This document shows, one piece after another, positions 11,310-21,443 of a stretch of DNA of 64,000 bases. How positions within the stretch are numbered: the stretch's first letter is position 1; every line of letters begins with the position of its first letter. A program made the position numbers and the translations under genes. The stretch lies in assembly GCA_032718475.1 (NCBI GenBank), contig JAUCBJ010002152.1, positions 1-64,000 of the forward strand, read 5' to 3'. Below the pieces are notes generated by a model. The model had not been told where the DNA came from and searched no databases. It worked only from the letters and a program-made list of their open reading frames with translations. Source of the DNA: Nemertoderma westbladi (Eukaryota > Xenacoelomorpha > Nemertodermatida > Nemertodermatidae).

Positions 11310-12217
11310 ATGGTGAAACATTATAAGAAAGGTAAAGCAAAAGGACGCACCGGAGGAAATGATGTTCAGAAAAGGATAAACTGGGCGAATCACCCTAGGA
11401 TTATTAAAGCGTTAGAAGAACATCAAACCGTTAGAAGAACATCAAACCGTTAGAAGAACATCAAACCAACCCGAATTCATCCCTATGGGAATTAGCTGTA
11501 GTGCACTCGGTTCCATTTAGTGTGCTCCAGAGAAGATCGTCTGGTAAGGTATCTGTGGATGCTACAGTGGGCCGCAAAACTGTTCTAGATAAGAAGGTGG
11601 AAGAATGTTTCGCTAAAGCATGCATTGTATTTCAATCATGGGGATATCCCCTAACTCGGTGTGAATTGCAGGACGCAGTTGAGTTCTACGTGAATGAACA
11701 GGGGGATGATTCACCACCTACTCCATTTATTGATGGACGGCCAAGCAAGGAATGGGTGGAGTCGTTTATGCTTAGACATCCTGAGCTGAGCATCAGAAAA
11801 ATGGAACAGTTTTCCAAGGCTAGAGGACTGGCCATTACACGTGAATTGATAAACGGGTACTACATTGAGTTAGAAAATATAATTGATAAGCTCAATTTGA
11901 AGGATAAGCCAGCCCAGATTTTTAATGTTGATGAAACTGGATTTTCAACAGATCCTGAAGACACAAGGGTAATAGCGAAGAAGGGTTCGAAGAACGTGAA
12001 CCAATCTATTGGAGGAAGTGGTCGCGAGCATTGGACTGTCAATGGTTGTGCCAGTGCATCTGGACTGATTCTTCCACCTCAGATTCTTTATAAGGGTAAA
12101 AACTTGTATGTACGATTCACCCTCAATGGTTATCCCGGTATGACGTTTGGAATGTGTGATACTGGCTGGATGAATTACTTACTGTTCGTATATCGTTCAG
12201 CAGTTCAGTGCTTTTAA
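11310..12217 (+). pseudogene. pogo/Tigger-like DDE transposase, truncated
   Basis: The start at 11310 opens a short N-terminal frame that ends at a TAG near 11450. This follows a small expansion of TTAGAAGAACATCAAACC (three copies, 11411-11466). The main frame continues to 12217 and has the order expected of pogo-group proteins. There is a helix-turn-helix with SSGKVSVDATVGRKTVL, a CENP-B-type HTH (GYPLTRCELQDAV through GRPSKEWVESFMLRHPELS), and the start of the DDE domain with the first catalytic Asp in IFNVDETGF. Sequence similarity stops near 12190, before the second and third catalytic acidic residues, so it is not a complete transposase. Confidence 0.8.
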
Positions 12218-12467
12218 TCAAAGCCAGAATTCCGGCACCGGCACCACGACCAACGATTTCGGAAGTAACAGACTCCGTCAACAACACTCGGGGTTTAAAA
12301 AATACAACTATTATCGGCAACTTGTAACTGGGCGATCATCTATCTGATAGTTGAAAAAGACTGTCTGACAGTTGGTATCAGACTGTCTGATAGTTAGCGC
12401 CCCATGGGTAAATCCTTACCCCATGGGCCGTTACCTCTCTGACTGACAGCGCAACAGCCCCTATAGG

Positions 12468-12510
12468 TATTTTGGAGTATTTTGGGGTGTTTTGGGGTAT
12501 TTTGGGGTAA
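12468..12510. repeat. Short tandem repeat GGTATTTTGGG
   Basis: About four imperfect copies of an 11-bp GGTATTTTGGG unit. Confidence 0.7.
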
Positions 12511-12619
12511 TTCGTAGGACCCGTGATACTGTAGATAAAAATTGTAATTTCCTATCAAAACTTACAGACTGAATACCGAAACTGATAGTGCCCCAGTAAA
12601 AAATCTGCATTCGTAACGC

Positions 12620-12905
12620 ATGGGATGGCGCATATTTCACGCATTCGTAACGCATTCTGAAATGTTACATAGATGAACCATGCGATACGAATGCGAAAAC
12701 CGAACCAAATACGCATCCTTTATTCACATATCGAATGTAATACGAACCTTATTCGAATCCCGCACATTCTACGAATGCGCCCCTAATCTTATATGAATGT
12801 TTCCCGCATACTATACGAATGCATCCCGCATGTTATATACGAATGTTTCCCACGCTATACGAATGCGTTACGAATGTTTTACGAGTGTTATACGAATGTT
12901 TACCG
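12620..12905. repeat. Degenerate TACGAATG repeat cluster
   Basis: The word TACGAATG or its inverse CATTCGTA occurs about a dozen times, spaced irregularly by 10-30 bp and often followed by CCCGCA. No periodic unit is strict, and there is no coding content. Confidence 0.55.
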
Positions 12906-13225
12906 CAGGATTTTTATTTTTTTTATTATTTCGCTACAGTTTACATAGTTTTAACAGTTTACAACTGTTAAAACGTGTCCATTTTATTTTATTTTTTTGA
13001 ATATACTTGATATTCCGAATCGAATATGAAAGCCATTTTCAATTTCCCCAAAAAAATGTTCAGATATAATTCAAGAGCACGCAATTTCAGACGTAAATCG
13101 TTATAGTTCTGATTATTTTATTATCTAGAATATTAATTTCAAGCTTTTAATTAATTTAATTAATCTTATTAATTATTATTGATGGTGTATTATTTTTTAC
13201 AGTACCGCTTTCAAATAACGTCGTA

Positions 13226-13257
13226 TTGGATCCTAATAGGATCCTATTAGGATCCAA
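13226..13257. repeat. 32-bp perfect palindrome with three BamHI sites
   Basis: The block reads TTGGATCC, then TAATAGGATCCTATTA, then GGATCCAA, and is identical to its reverse complement. A related inverse copy with one arm change lies near 46,625-46,655, in the right flank of the Polinton. The surrounding TTTCAAATAACGTC is also shared, so both belong to one dispersed repeat. Confidence 0.85.
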
Positions 13258-13564
13258 GTCACTGATTCACTACTATAGGAGTTAGGATTTAATTGGAAAT
13301 GAAATTTAGCCCAAATGCCAGACTTGGAGGCACTTAGGATTTGACTTGGATTTCATTAGGAATTTACTTGGAAATCGGCGCTTACTTTGATGTCTGGATG
13401 GTGGACTGACTCAACTATGCTTGTGCTGGTCCACTTCTTCTCTATCCTGTCAATCATTAAGTTGTATAGAATGGACTACACTCGGCCTAAAGTTTGCGCA
13501 GTGTTCAGTTCATTACATTGAGGTATGGATATCAATGGAAGATTACACTCCTCCTACTGTACCT

Positions 13565-13830
13565 TGTGGGGCGAGCCACGAAGTGAGTGAGCCTTAGCAT
13601 AGTGGTACCATTAATCAACCTGTCGTTCTGTCGTTCTGTCGCGTTCAATTTTAAACGTTAATAACTCGGCCAATCTTTGATGAAATCTATCCAAACTTGG
13701 TACACATGTTGTTTGGCAAAAGTTTAGAAATTTTCCAAATAGAATTTCCGTGTGGCCTTCGAGAAGCTAAGATAATAGCAGTTAATTGGTTAATTAAGTT
13801 GATTACGGTAAAAACACCATTTTCAACCTG
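13565..13830. mobile_element. One end of a dispersed MITE family
   Basis: GGGGCGAGCCACGAAGTGAG, then GCCTTAGCATA and GGTACCATTAA, matches both termini of the element at 47,671-47,993. The following TAATAACTCGG, GATGAAAT and AAACTTGGTA also match its interior. The other terminus is not visible here. Confidence 0.55.
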
Positions 13831-14622
13831 CCTTTTAAAGGAAATTAATTGTTTTACAGTATAAGATTTAAATAATTATACTTAAAAATTATACAGATGT
13901 AATCCACATACGCCATCTCTATTATAGTTTTTAATTAGTTCAAGTGATTTGCTTTAATAATTGTGTCTTTAATTGATCTAAAGTAATTAAAACGGCGTAA
14001 AAAATTGATTCTCATTAAATACTGCTCATTTATTGGCCAACATGCTGGTACATAGATGGAAGGATGTGTGTTAAGGCATCCAGTTGCTGGGAATGATTAT
14101 TGGTCAAGTCTCTGCTGGTGTGCTAGCTGGGAGTTGTGGCTGTAGACTAACCAGAGAGGAATTGTAATAGGCAACCAGTATTGCTATTCCAGCCCAGACA
14201 GCATTCTTTAAATCCAACATCCCAACATTGACTCTACTATAAGTGTTGTATTGCTATCTCAGGTAAATGACAGATATAATAACATAAATACCATCCATGG
14301 CATGGCTGTTGTAGGCTTCTGAAATAGTTTATTCCACAATGTATATGTCTGGTTATTTTTTAATTGAATTTTTGCAAAGTAGTAAAATTAATGTTCTTAA
14401 AAATAATATTATTATTTTATATGTAACCTAGGAAATTAGCTACATTTTTTCGCTGCAGCTTTAAGAGTGTACATTGATTTAATATTATTTCAATACCCAT
14501 ATTACTACATCGGCATAAGATGCGTTGGCGTTGTATCACACATCTCCACATATCACACATCTCCACATAGATGTATCAGCAGTTACTCGCACAGTTTCGA
14601 AACTTCGCATAGTTATAACTGT

Positions 14623-14925
14623 ATAAAGATCGTCAGTCTGCGTTTAGGAAAAATATTTTATGACAAAACAGGACAAGCGACGAGCGCAACGAGGCATATA
14701 ATGAAGACGAGTACTGCGTTGACTAAATTATTATATAAACCACCTGGCTTCACATATTGATCGCATCCCTAGTTATTATTATTATTATAAAGATCGTCCT
14801 AGCCTGCGTTTAAGAAATATATTTAAATACAAAACAGGACGAACCCAAAGAGGCTTATAATGAAAACGAGTACTGCGTTTATTATATTCCTATTAACCAC
14901 CTGGCTTTCCATATTTAACGTGCGA
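14623..14925. repeat. Tandem duplication with a 164-bp period
   Basis: Two diverged copies start at ATAAAGATCGTC (14,623 and 14,787). They share TGCGTTTA, ACAAAACAGGAC, TATAATGAARACGAGTACTG and CACCTGGCTT. No function is apparent. Confidence 0.75.
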
Positions 14926-14995
14926 TTGGAAATAAGTTCGTGCTACCCTTCCGTGGGTGGTAGATGTCGCGGTTATGTATTGGTGGTTGGGAAGG

Positions 14996-15014
14996 GTGGG
15001 GGGGGGGGGGGGGG
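14996..15014 (+). repeat. Poly(G) run
   Basis: A G homopolymer of about 17 bases interrupted once near its start. Confidence 0.9.
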
Positions 15015-15559
15015 ATTAAAAGGGGTGAACACGTACTGTCCCCCTTTCTTTGATTGATTGGTGGTGTGTGTAAATTTCTCAAAACCTGATTTTGTGATAC
15101 AGTCGCTCAATTTTAATTTGTATCTAATAACTGGGCCTCGTGCTGCGCGAAGGCCCCACGAACGTGTATTGTATTGCCAGCCTCTGACGTAAATAATATT
15201 TAAAATATGAACTCTAATAGATGAAATCCACACACATCCGCACATAGTTAACGTCCGTGGGCTGGTGGGCTCTGGAATAATTCGAAATCGTATTGAACTT
15301 ACAAATAAATGTAGGATCACATACTGTATTTATTATTATTGAACATATTTTTTTAGAAATAAAGAGTAAAACAGAATGTTTGTTTAATTATTAATAGAAT
15401 AAATATTAGTTTATTTTCATTTATTAGTTTAATTAATAATTAGACAGGGGCTAAAACTGGGCGACTAAATAAATGTATAATATCCACGGGAAATTTTCAT
15501 TTCCTATACATATTGACATTCTGCTTACTATACAAAGACTGCTGCTTGCTGTAAGAGGT

Positions 15560-16885
15560 TTACAGGGGTAGATCATTGGGTGTTCTATTATGTTCTATCT
15601 TGAGAGACTGCTCCGTGGAAATCAGAATGGGTTCCGTAAAGGTCGTGGAACCATGGAGCCCATTTTGGCACTTAGAAGGATAATTGAAGAATTATCAAAA
15701 AAGAAAGACAGTCATCTGGCTGTTATCTTTGTTGACTTCTTCAAGGCCTTTGATTCAGTCTCTCGCTCACGTATGTTCAGCATACTTTCATTATATGGGA
15801 TTCCTGATGAAATTATTGCAGCAATCAGATCAGTATACGATGGTTCGACAACATTTGTGTCTACTGTTGACGGTGACACAGAACCATTTGAAGTGTTATG
15901 GGGCGTCCTCCAAGGAGACACACTTGCACCATTCTTGTTCATTATTGTGGTTGACTATGTTCTACGCATGTCCTTAGATCATCATAATGATGATGGGGTG
16001 ATGATAACTCCACCTACTGGCTCCAGAAGTCGAGGAAATCCTGCCAAGTACCTAACTGATCTAGACTTTGCTGATGACTTAGGAGTACTCTCAGAATCAT
16101 TAGAGGGAGCCCAACGGCTCCTAAGCTCATTAGAACATGCTGCTTCTAGTGTTGGTCTTTTTATTAACTCCAGAAAGACCAAAATTCTGACTGTTAACTT
16201 TGAAAGTCTCTGATCGGATGAGCATAAGCTCAAAGGATGGTATGCTTGAGCATGTGGACGACTTCTGTTACCTGGGATCATGGATCCGGAAGTCAGGTGA
16301 GGACCTTCGAATACGTAAGGGAAAGGCATGGACAGCCTTGAATAGGCTTTCCAGGATTTGGAAGTCATCGAGAATTTATCGGAAACTTAAGGTCCGATTA
16401 TTTAGAGCAGCAGTAGTTCCAGTACTCCTCTACGGGAGTCCATGCTGGGCTCTAACTGCTGAGGACACCAAATCTCTGGATGGCACATTCACAAGAATGC
16501 TACGCCGGGTTCATTGTGTCAAGTACAATGCACACATCTCCAACCAGACACTATATAACATTGGAGGTGTCTCATTGGTTCCCCCAAGCTTGACACTAGA
16601 ACAAAATCGCCTCTGCTTTGCAGGACATTGCTTTCGCCCTTAGGACCAGCCAGTGCATAATCTTGTACTTTGGCAGCCTCATGGAGTGAATAAGCATGGT
16701 GGACAGCCCATGACTTTCTTGAGACGCATCTTAAAGGACACTGGCCTTAAAGATGCGGATGATCTAGCAAATGTCATGGGTGATAGGGAGTTGTGGCGGT
16801 GCAATTTTGTTGAAAAGCCGGCACAGCATTCTTAAAAATGCAGCTGCAATGCAGCATGCCGATCCTAGTAGTAGTAGTAGTAGTT
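15560..16885 (+). pseudogene. LINE reverse transcriptase, family A copy 1
   Basis: This is a non-LTR reverse transcriptase. It has FVDFFKAFDSV near 15,730 (motif A, with the catalytic Asp), VLQGDTLAPFLF near 15,905 (motif B), and LTDLDFADDLGVLSES near 16,055 (the DD of motif C). A C-terminal region with LLYGSPCWALTAED follows near 16,430. Compared with the copy at 48,726-50,720, it lacks 11 bp near 16,207, which shifts the frame, and it has a TAG at 16,640-16,642. The 3' end carries a (TAG)n tail (16,868-16,885). The endonuclease part is missing, so the copy is 5'-truncated. Confidence 0.9.
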
Positions 16886-18023
16886 CTATTATAGTCTTAA
16901 AAATAAATATGGGTTATTACCTATTAATTATTAGCAGCCCACGGCTGCTTATTCTATTAGCGGCCGAGAAAATGCAAGTCAGAACAAAACGTTTGGTACC
17001 GAGTACCACATTGCTAATAAACTACTAAAGCGAATCAATTTCACGAACCATTTAGCGCTTAAATCTCGTCTGATCGATATAATTTGGAGATACTTCATTA
17101 GTTTAAACATTACTCAATTGATAATTCTTGTAGCTGGACAATGTGTTGCAGCTATGTCTTAATGATCTGTTGAAACAATAACTCTAATCTCGATGATATA
17201 TGATTTATACCCATAGATAACGACGTATAATGCTTTTATTAATACATATTTTATTTCACTTCACATCCACTCTGGTCCTTTTAATACGCATATATTTCAT
17301 CTAAATTTAAATTTAATACGCATATATTTTATCTCATTCCATATGACATCCAGTCTGTCTCATAATTATTAGCAATGCCCCTTTAATGGAATATTTCTTA
17401 TCTATTGTACTTTATTTATTGACTCACATTTTAAAATACGTATGTTTTTAACTATTACTTTACCTTTATTACTTTACCTATTACCTTTACTATTACTTAC
17501 TTTTATCTATCTAACTGTATTAACTAAAGTTAATTTGTCAGCATATGTTATCTTTGTTCTAAGTTACAGTATGGTGTAAATTTATATTAATAAATAATAA
17601 TAATAATATTATATTAGTTATTATTTATAAATATAATGTAGAACTTCGATCTTGATGTCTTTCAAACAGGTGTCGGAGCAGTTTCTACTGCAGCTCCTCT
17701 TGTAACGAACGTAACAACTACAAAACAAATATATTGAATAACTTATTATTAATAGCTTATTTAAGGCAGTAATTTGAATCTTTGGGCCAAAACGTCCGAC
17801 AAGCCAATCATGTATTTTATTTATTGGGCCGAAACGTCCTAGGCCAAAACGTCTTAGACCGAAACGTCTGTTACCCATTTTACACAAGCCGCGATACCTT
17901 TACTGAGTGGTAGTTAATGTGTCCAGATGTTGAGTTAAAGCCAGTAGTGTGTTCTTTGCATATTTAACATTAGCCTATGGGGAGTATTGTTGTTGTAAGG
18001 GAAATACAACTCAACCACTAGAC
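16886..18023. other. Left flank of the Polinton, AT-rich, no gene seen
   Basis: Low-complexity AT-rich DNA with ATACGCATATATTT words duplicated near 17,285 and 17,318. A small repeat occupies 17,784-17,872. No coding frame is supported. Confidence 0.5.
17784..17872 (-). repeat. GGCCGAAACGTC repeat, 4 copies
   Basis: GGGCCRAAACGTCC-type units occur at about 17,784, 17,826, 17,841 and 17,858, the last three nearly contiguous at a 16-bp period. On the minus strand they translate to a meaningless RRFGL repeat. Confidence 0.7.
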
Positions 18024-18029
18024 AAGGCG
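18024..18029. other. Polinton target-site duplication, left
   Basis: AAGGCG, repeated exactly at 46,488-46,493. Confidence 0.9.
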
Positions 18030-18500
18030 AGTAGTAGAAGAAGAGTGTCCCCCCGCGAACTCCTCCCTAGCCTGGGCTACGGGCTGCATCTCGGAGGGCT
18101 ATTAAAAACGTGCTAAATCGCGATGTTTAATGACCATCTGTCACCATAAAAATTGATTCGTGTCGATGCCTTCAACCAATCGTTGCCTATCGCCTACGCG
18201 TAGCCTAACCTCGATAGCTGTTACCAACCGTGAGTATTGATTCGCGTTGTTGCATCAACCAACCATCGCATATTCATCTTCGCGTAACCTAACTTCACGA
18301 TGCATGGCTAGCCCCCACTACGCTATTATATTATATATCGATTGCCAACTCACCACCGCTAGCCACGCACGGCTACTCCTCGACGGCTGTCGCCAAATCA
18401 ATCCAACCAACCAAGCAGCCTACCAGTCCAATCCAACGCTATGATACGTGAAATTCCGCCACGTTCCAGCTACACGTATACGGATATTTCCATAGTTATT
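18030..18500 (+). repeat. Polinton left terminal inverted repeat
   Basis: About 470 bp are inverted at 46,015-46,487. The outermost 120 bp are nearly identical. Further in there are small indels (near 18,147 and 18,215) and substitutions. A short open frame of about 65 codons exists in both TIRs only because the sequence is repeated. Confidence 0.9.
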
Positions 18501-18535
18501 TCCTATCCAGGCAACCAACCACTGTATACTGTATA

Positions 18536-19064
18536 TGTTAGCTTATCCAATTCCGCTAACACAAACCCATAGAGTGAGCCATAAAGCAATATTGGGAGCA
18601 CGAGGTTGATTACCAATCAACCTCGTGTCAGCCCAGTAAACGGGGACAATAGGCCCCAAAGGAGACACACACAATAGGGGTCAGGGGCCAAACCCCTAAC
18701 CGAGAGAGAACACAGGGAGTGAAGGGAAACACTCCAAAGGGTGCCAACAGGGATATCAACCAATCAGAGGGGGGAAAGGCATCGATTGAGTAGCAATAAG
18801 GCCACCGTGCAATATAACCAGTAACCTGTAATCATTCATTCAGTTTACTCAGTCAGATCAGTAGGGTGGAACGGGGACTTCTGTCACCGTCCGCTACCGC
18901 CATTATATATTACCTGTTGTGTCATACTATACTATATCAACTATCAGACTATTATACCTTTATACATATTACCCAACATCAGAACTCTTTTACCTTTCAC
19001 ACACGGCGGGGACGCGTGGATAGAAAACCCAACGGATAAACCGGGATCCGCAGATCCCGTCACA
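18536..19064 (+). repeat. 5' LTR
   Basis: Runs from TGTTAGCTTATCC to GATCCCGTCACA and is 529 bp long. It contains a 13-bp perfect hairpin (CACGAGGTTGATT, loop ACC) at 18,599-18,627. It differs from the 3' LTR at two positions near 18,898 and 18,925. Confidence 0.95.
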
Positions 19065-19164
19065 GTGACAGAACTAGTTCCGCCCAGCTGCCCTGACAGT
19101 GACAGAACTAGTTCCACCCAGCTGCCCTGAAAGTGACAGAACTAGATCCGCCCAGCTGCCCTGA
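19063..19164 (+). repeat. 34-bp repeat, 3 units, covering the primer-binding region
   Basis: Three tandem units of CAGTGACAGAACTAG plus 19 bases begin at the last two bases of the 5' LTR. The primer-binding site should lie here, so it appears triplicated. The first bases after the LTR are GTGACAG, not the usual TGG, so I cannot name the primer tRNA. Confidence 0.75.
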
Positions 19165-19221
19165 CAGAGATAGAATAGAGCTACCGTCCTAGCTAGCGAC
19201 GACCAGCTACTAAAGACGAAG

Positions 19222-20502
19222 ATGAGTAGAGGAGGAGAAACTACACCGCCGCGGACCCCGGACGACGATCTAACGATCCGCGAGGCCACGGCGAGACGAT
19301 ACGAACCCACGACGCCGGTCGATGATACGCCGACCACGTCGACGCAGGTTGACTCTATGTCGATAACGAGCAACACGGCGAACCAAGATGTGGGGGGTCG
19401 TCTACCAGGAGAGAGCGAGTCGAGGGAAGGAGACGAGAAGGGAGGAGAAGAGAAAGACGAGTCGACGCGGAGTGAGGGTCGATATACCGATGTCACCGGT
19501 CAGCCACAGGCCGAGGACGACGGACGGTCCACCGGAACGGCAACGGTGGGGCCGTCGGTACGACGTCGGACCCGGAGAGACAGAGGAGAGGTCGGCGACG
19601 AGGACGTCGGGGTTTCTGATCGACTTCGACGGGCCTACAACGCGACCCGGGAACTACTAAAGGAGGCCAAGGAGGGGGCGAAGATAGACGAGGTGAGACT
19701 GAGAAAGCGACTAGGTGAGTCGAACAGATACTTTGATCACCTAGTGTGTTCTGGACAGAGAGAACTAGCAGAGTTGAGGGCGTGGGGAGTTGCCTTCGAA
19801 CTGTTTAAACTATGGGAGTGTAGGGGTATGCAGCCTAGTGTAGTGTACATAGGGCCATACTTAGTCGATGCCCGGGGAGTAAGATTAGTGGGTTGGAAGA
19901 GACCGCAGGAGGGCGAATCCGAGGTTAACTCCGAGGATTCGGTCTCGTCGGTCGGAGGGAACCCCGGAAAGCGGGGGAAAGTTGGTAGGACGGAGGGGCG
20001 ACGGGAGTCCGTCGCAACCGATAAGTCTGCTACATCCTCCGAAAAAGAAAGACGGGTGCGGAGAAAAAATTTAGAGTATAAATTAGAAATGGCGGCGGCA
20101 GAGCAGAAACGGTTAGAGTGGGAACTAAGGGGTAAAACCGCCGTTTCAGAGAGGTTAGGAGAGTTGGCGAGGGAGTATAGGGAGGGAGTCGAGGAGCGTA
20201 TGGAGCGGGAGATGAGAGTAGAGGATGAGCCGGCGAGGCGGTTTGAGATGGTTGCGAGAGGGGTAGAGTTGGCCGTGCAGAGTGTACGAGAGGAGAGAGA
20301 GAGAGAGATAGAGGTAAAGCGTGAGCGGGATGATTTGCATGCCCGCCTAAGGGGGCTTATGCAATATCAAGCCAAACTGAAGTACCGACTAGAACTGGCG
20401 CGGTTGGGACTGTCAGAGAGTGAGACCCCACTTACAGACACCGGGCGAGAGAACCAGAACTGGTGTAGCCGTACGGGCGGGGGGGTAGTAGTAGTATGTT
20501 AG
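19222..20502 (+). CDS. Gag-like protein, N-terminal part (426 aa)
   Basis: The start ATG at 19,222 follows the triplicated leader repeat. Residues 1-130 are polar and probably disordered, rich in Thr, Asp, Arg and Gly. Residues about 135-225 form a more ordered region (LRRAYNATRELLKEAKEG, then LAELRAWGVAFELFKLWECR). Residues about 265-405 are strongly charged and helical, consistent with a long coiled coil. The frame ends at a TAG (20,500-20,502) just after a G7 run at 20,479-20,485. Moving back one base there enters the next open frame. Its place between LTR and zinc-knuckle frame argues for capsid/matrix function. I infer this from position, not from a recognised domain. Confidence 0.65.
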   Translation: MSRGGETTPPRTPDDDLTIREATARRYEPTTPVDDTPTTSTQVDSMSITSNTANQDVGGRLPGESESREGDEKGGEEKDESTRSEGRYTDVTGQPQAEDDGRSTGTATVGPSVRRRTRRDRGEVGDEDVGVSDRLRRAYNATRELLKEAKEGAKIDEVRLRKRLGESNRYFDHLVCSGQRELAELRAWGVAFELFKLWECRGMQPSVVYIGPYLVDARGVRLVGWKRPQEGESEVNSEDSVSSVGGNPGKRGKVGRTEGRRESVATDKSATSSEKERRVRRKNLEYKLEMAAAEQKRLEWELRGKTAVSERLGELAREYREGVEERMEREMRVEDEPARRFEMVARGVELAVQSVREEREREIEVKRERDDLHARLRGLMQYQAKLKYRLELARLGLSESETPLTDTGRENQNWCSRTGGGVVVVC

Positions 20503-21443
20503 AAGTAGTTAATGTTAATAGTACCGTATTAGATAACCTTAATCCCTTTATTACAGGGAATAATATTTTACCAGGTAGTAGTAATTTAAATTTAAATACA
20601 AATACTCTAAGTAATAATTTCAATTCAAACCCGCAAAAAAATTCGAATAATAATTTAAGTTTAGAGAATAGTAGTGATCTAAGTAATTTAAATAATTTAA
20701 ATAACAATCCCGTTTCAAATTCTAATAATTTAATTGATTTAACAAATAATATTGGGAATGGTGCTATTAATATGAGCGTGTCGGACGTACATAACTCAGC
20801 AGACGAGGGCCTGGTAGGCCACGTAGTTAGTAGGCAGGAAGTGGCAGGGTTGAGCCAACCCGACGGCGGCCTGGTAGGCCACGTAGTTGGTAGGCAGGAG
20901 GCAGCGGGGTTGAGCCAACCCGAAGTGGGCCTGGTGGGCCACGCAGTAGTAGAGAGAGAGGCGGGGGTGAATAGACCCAGCCGTAGTAGAGACAGTGCGT
21001 CGACTAGAGAGGGGTGTAGAGACGAAGTAAGAGATAGTGAAGTTAGAAGTGGCGGGTGGGGGGGGGGGGGGCTACGGACACCCCACCGCGAGAAGTTAGT
21101 AGAGAGAGAGGGGGGGCAGAGAGTGTCCCACAGCCGTCAGTGGATAATGCGCGGGCCGAATCAGGTAAACCGCAACACCCGGCGACGGAGAGTAATAGGG
21201 GGATTGCGAGTGTCCCCAGCGGCGTGCGATCGAGCAGAGAGAGGCAGGTTGACGTCGCGAGAGGGCAGACGAAGCGTCGGGCCCGATCAGAAGAGAGAAG
21301 AAGAAGAGTGGAGTTTAACCGGGAGGTCGACGAGAGATCTCACCAGCCGGAATACTGCACTGAAAAGAGAAGAAGAGGAGATAGTAGAAAAGGTGTCGCC
21401 ACGAACGATAGGAGTGCGAGGACGGATAACGGTCCGTCGATAG
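20496..21443 (+). CDS. Gag-like protein, middle part (Asn-rich, then repeats)
   Basis: The frame is open from 20,469 and has its own ATG at 20,496, overlapping the preceding stop by the sequence ATGTTAG. Residues about 15-85 are an unusual Asn/Leu/Ser-rich stretch in AT-rich DNA, sharply different in base composition from the GC-rich flanks. Three repeats of VGHVVSRQEVAGLSQP type follow at about residues 108-150. A G14 run at 21,058-21,071 lies at the point where a second one-base backward shift enters the next frame. The reading downstream of the G run in this frame is probably not used. Confidence 0.5.
   Translation: MLEVVNVNSTVLDNLNPFITGNNILPGSSNLNLNTNTLSNNFNSNPQKNSNNNLSLENSSDLSNLNNLNNNPVSNSNNLIDLTNNIGNGAINMSVSDVHNSADEGLVGHVVSRQEVAGLSQPDGGLVGHVVGRQEAAGLSQPEVGLVGHAVVEREAGVNRPSRSRDSASTREGCRDEVRDSEVRSGGWGGGGLRTPHREKLVEREGGQRVSHSRQWIMRGPNQVNRNTRRRRVIGGLRVSPAACDRAERGRLTSREGRRSVGPDQKREEEEWSLTGRSTRDLTSRNTALKREEEEIVEKVSPRTIGVRGRITVRR

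Noticed and set aside
14860-15057. 65-aa frame running into a Gly tract
   Set aside because: The Gly tract is a poly(G) run in a tandemly duplicated noncoding segment.
17621-17887. 88-aa frame with RRFGL repeats
   Set aside because: It is a translation of the GGCCGAAACGTC DNA repeat.
18247-18444. Small frame in the left TIR that also occurs at 46,053-46,262
   Set aside because: It is present twice only because TIRs are inverse copies, and the C-termini differ through frame changes.
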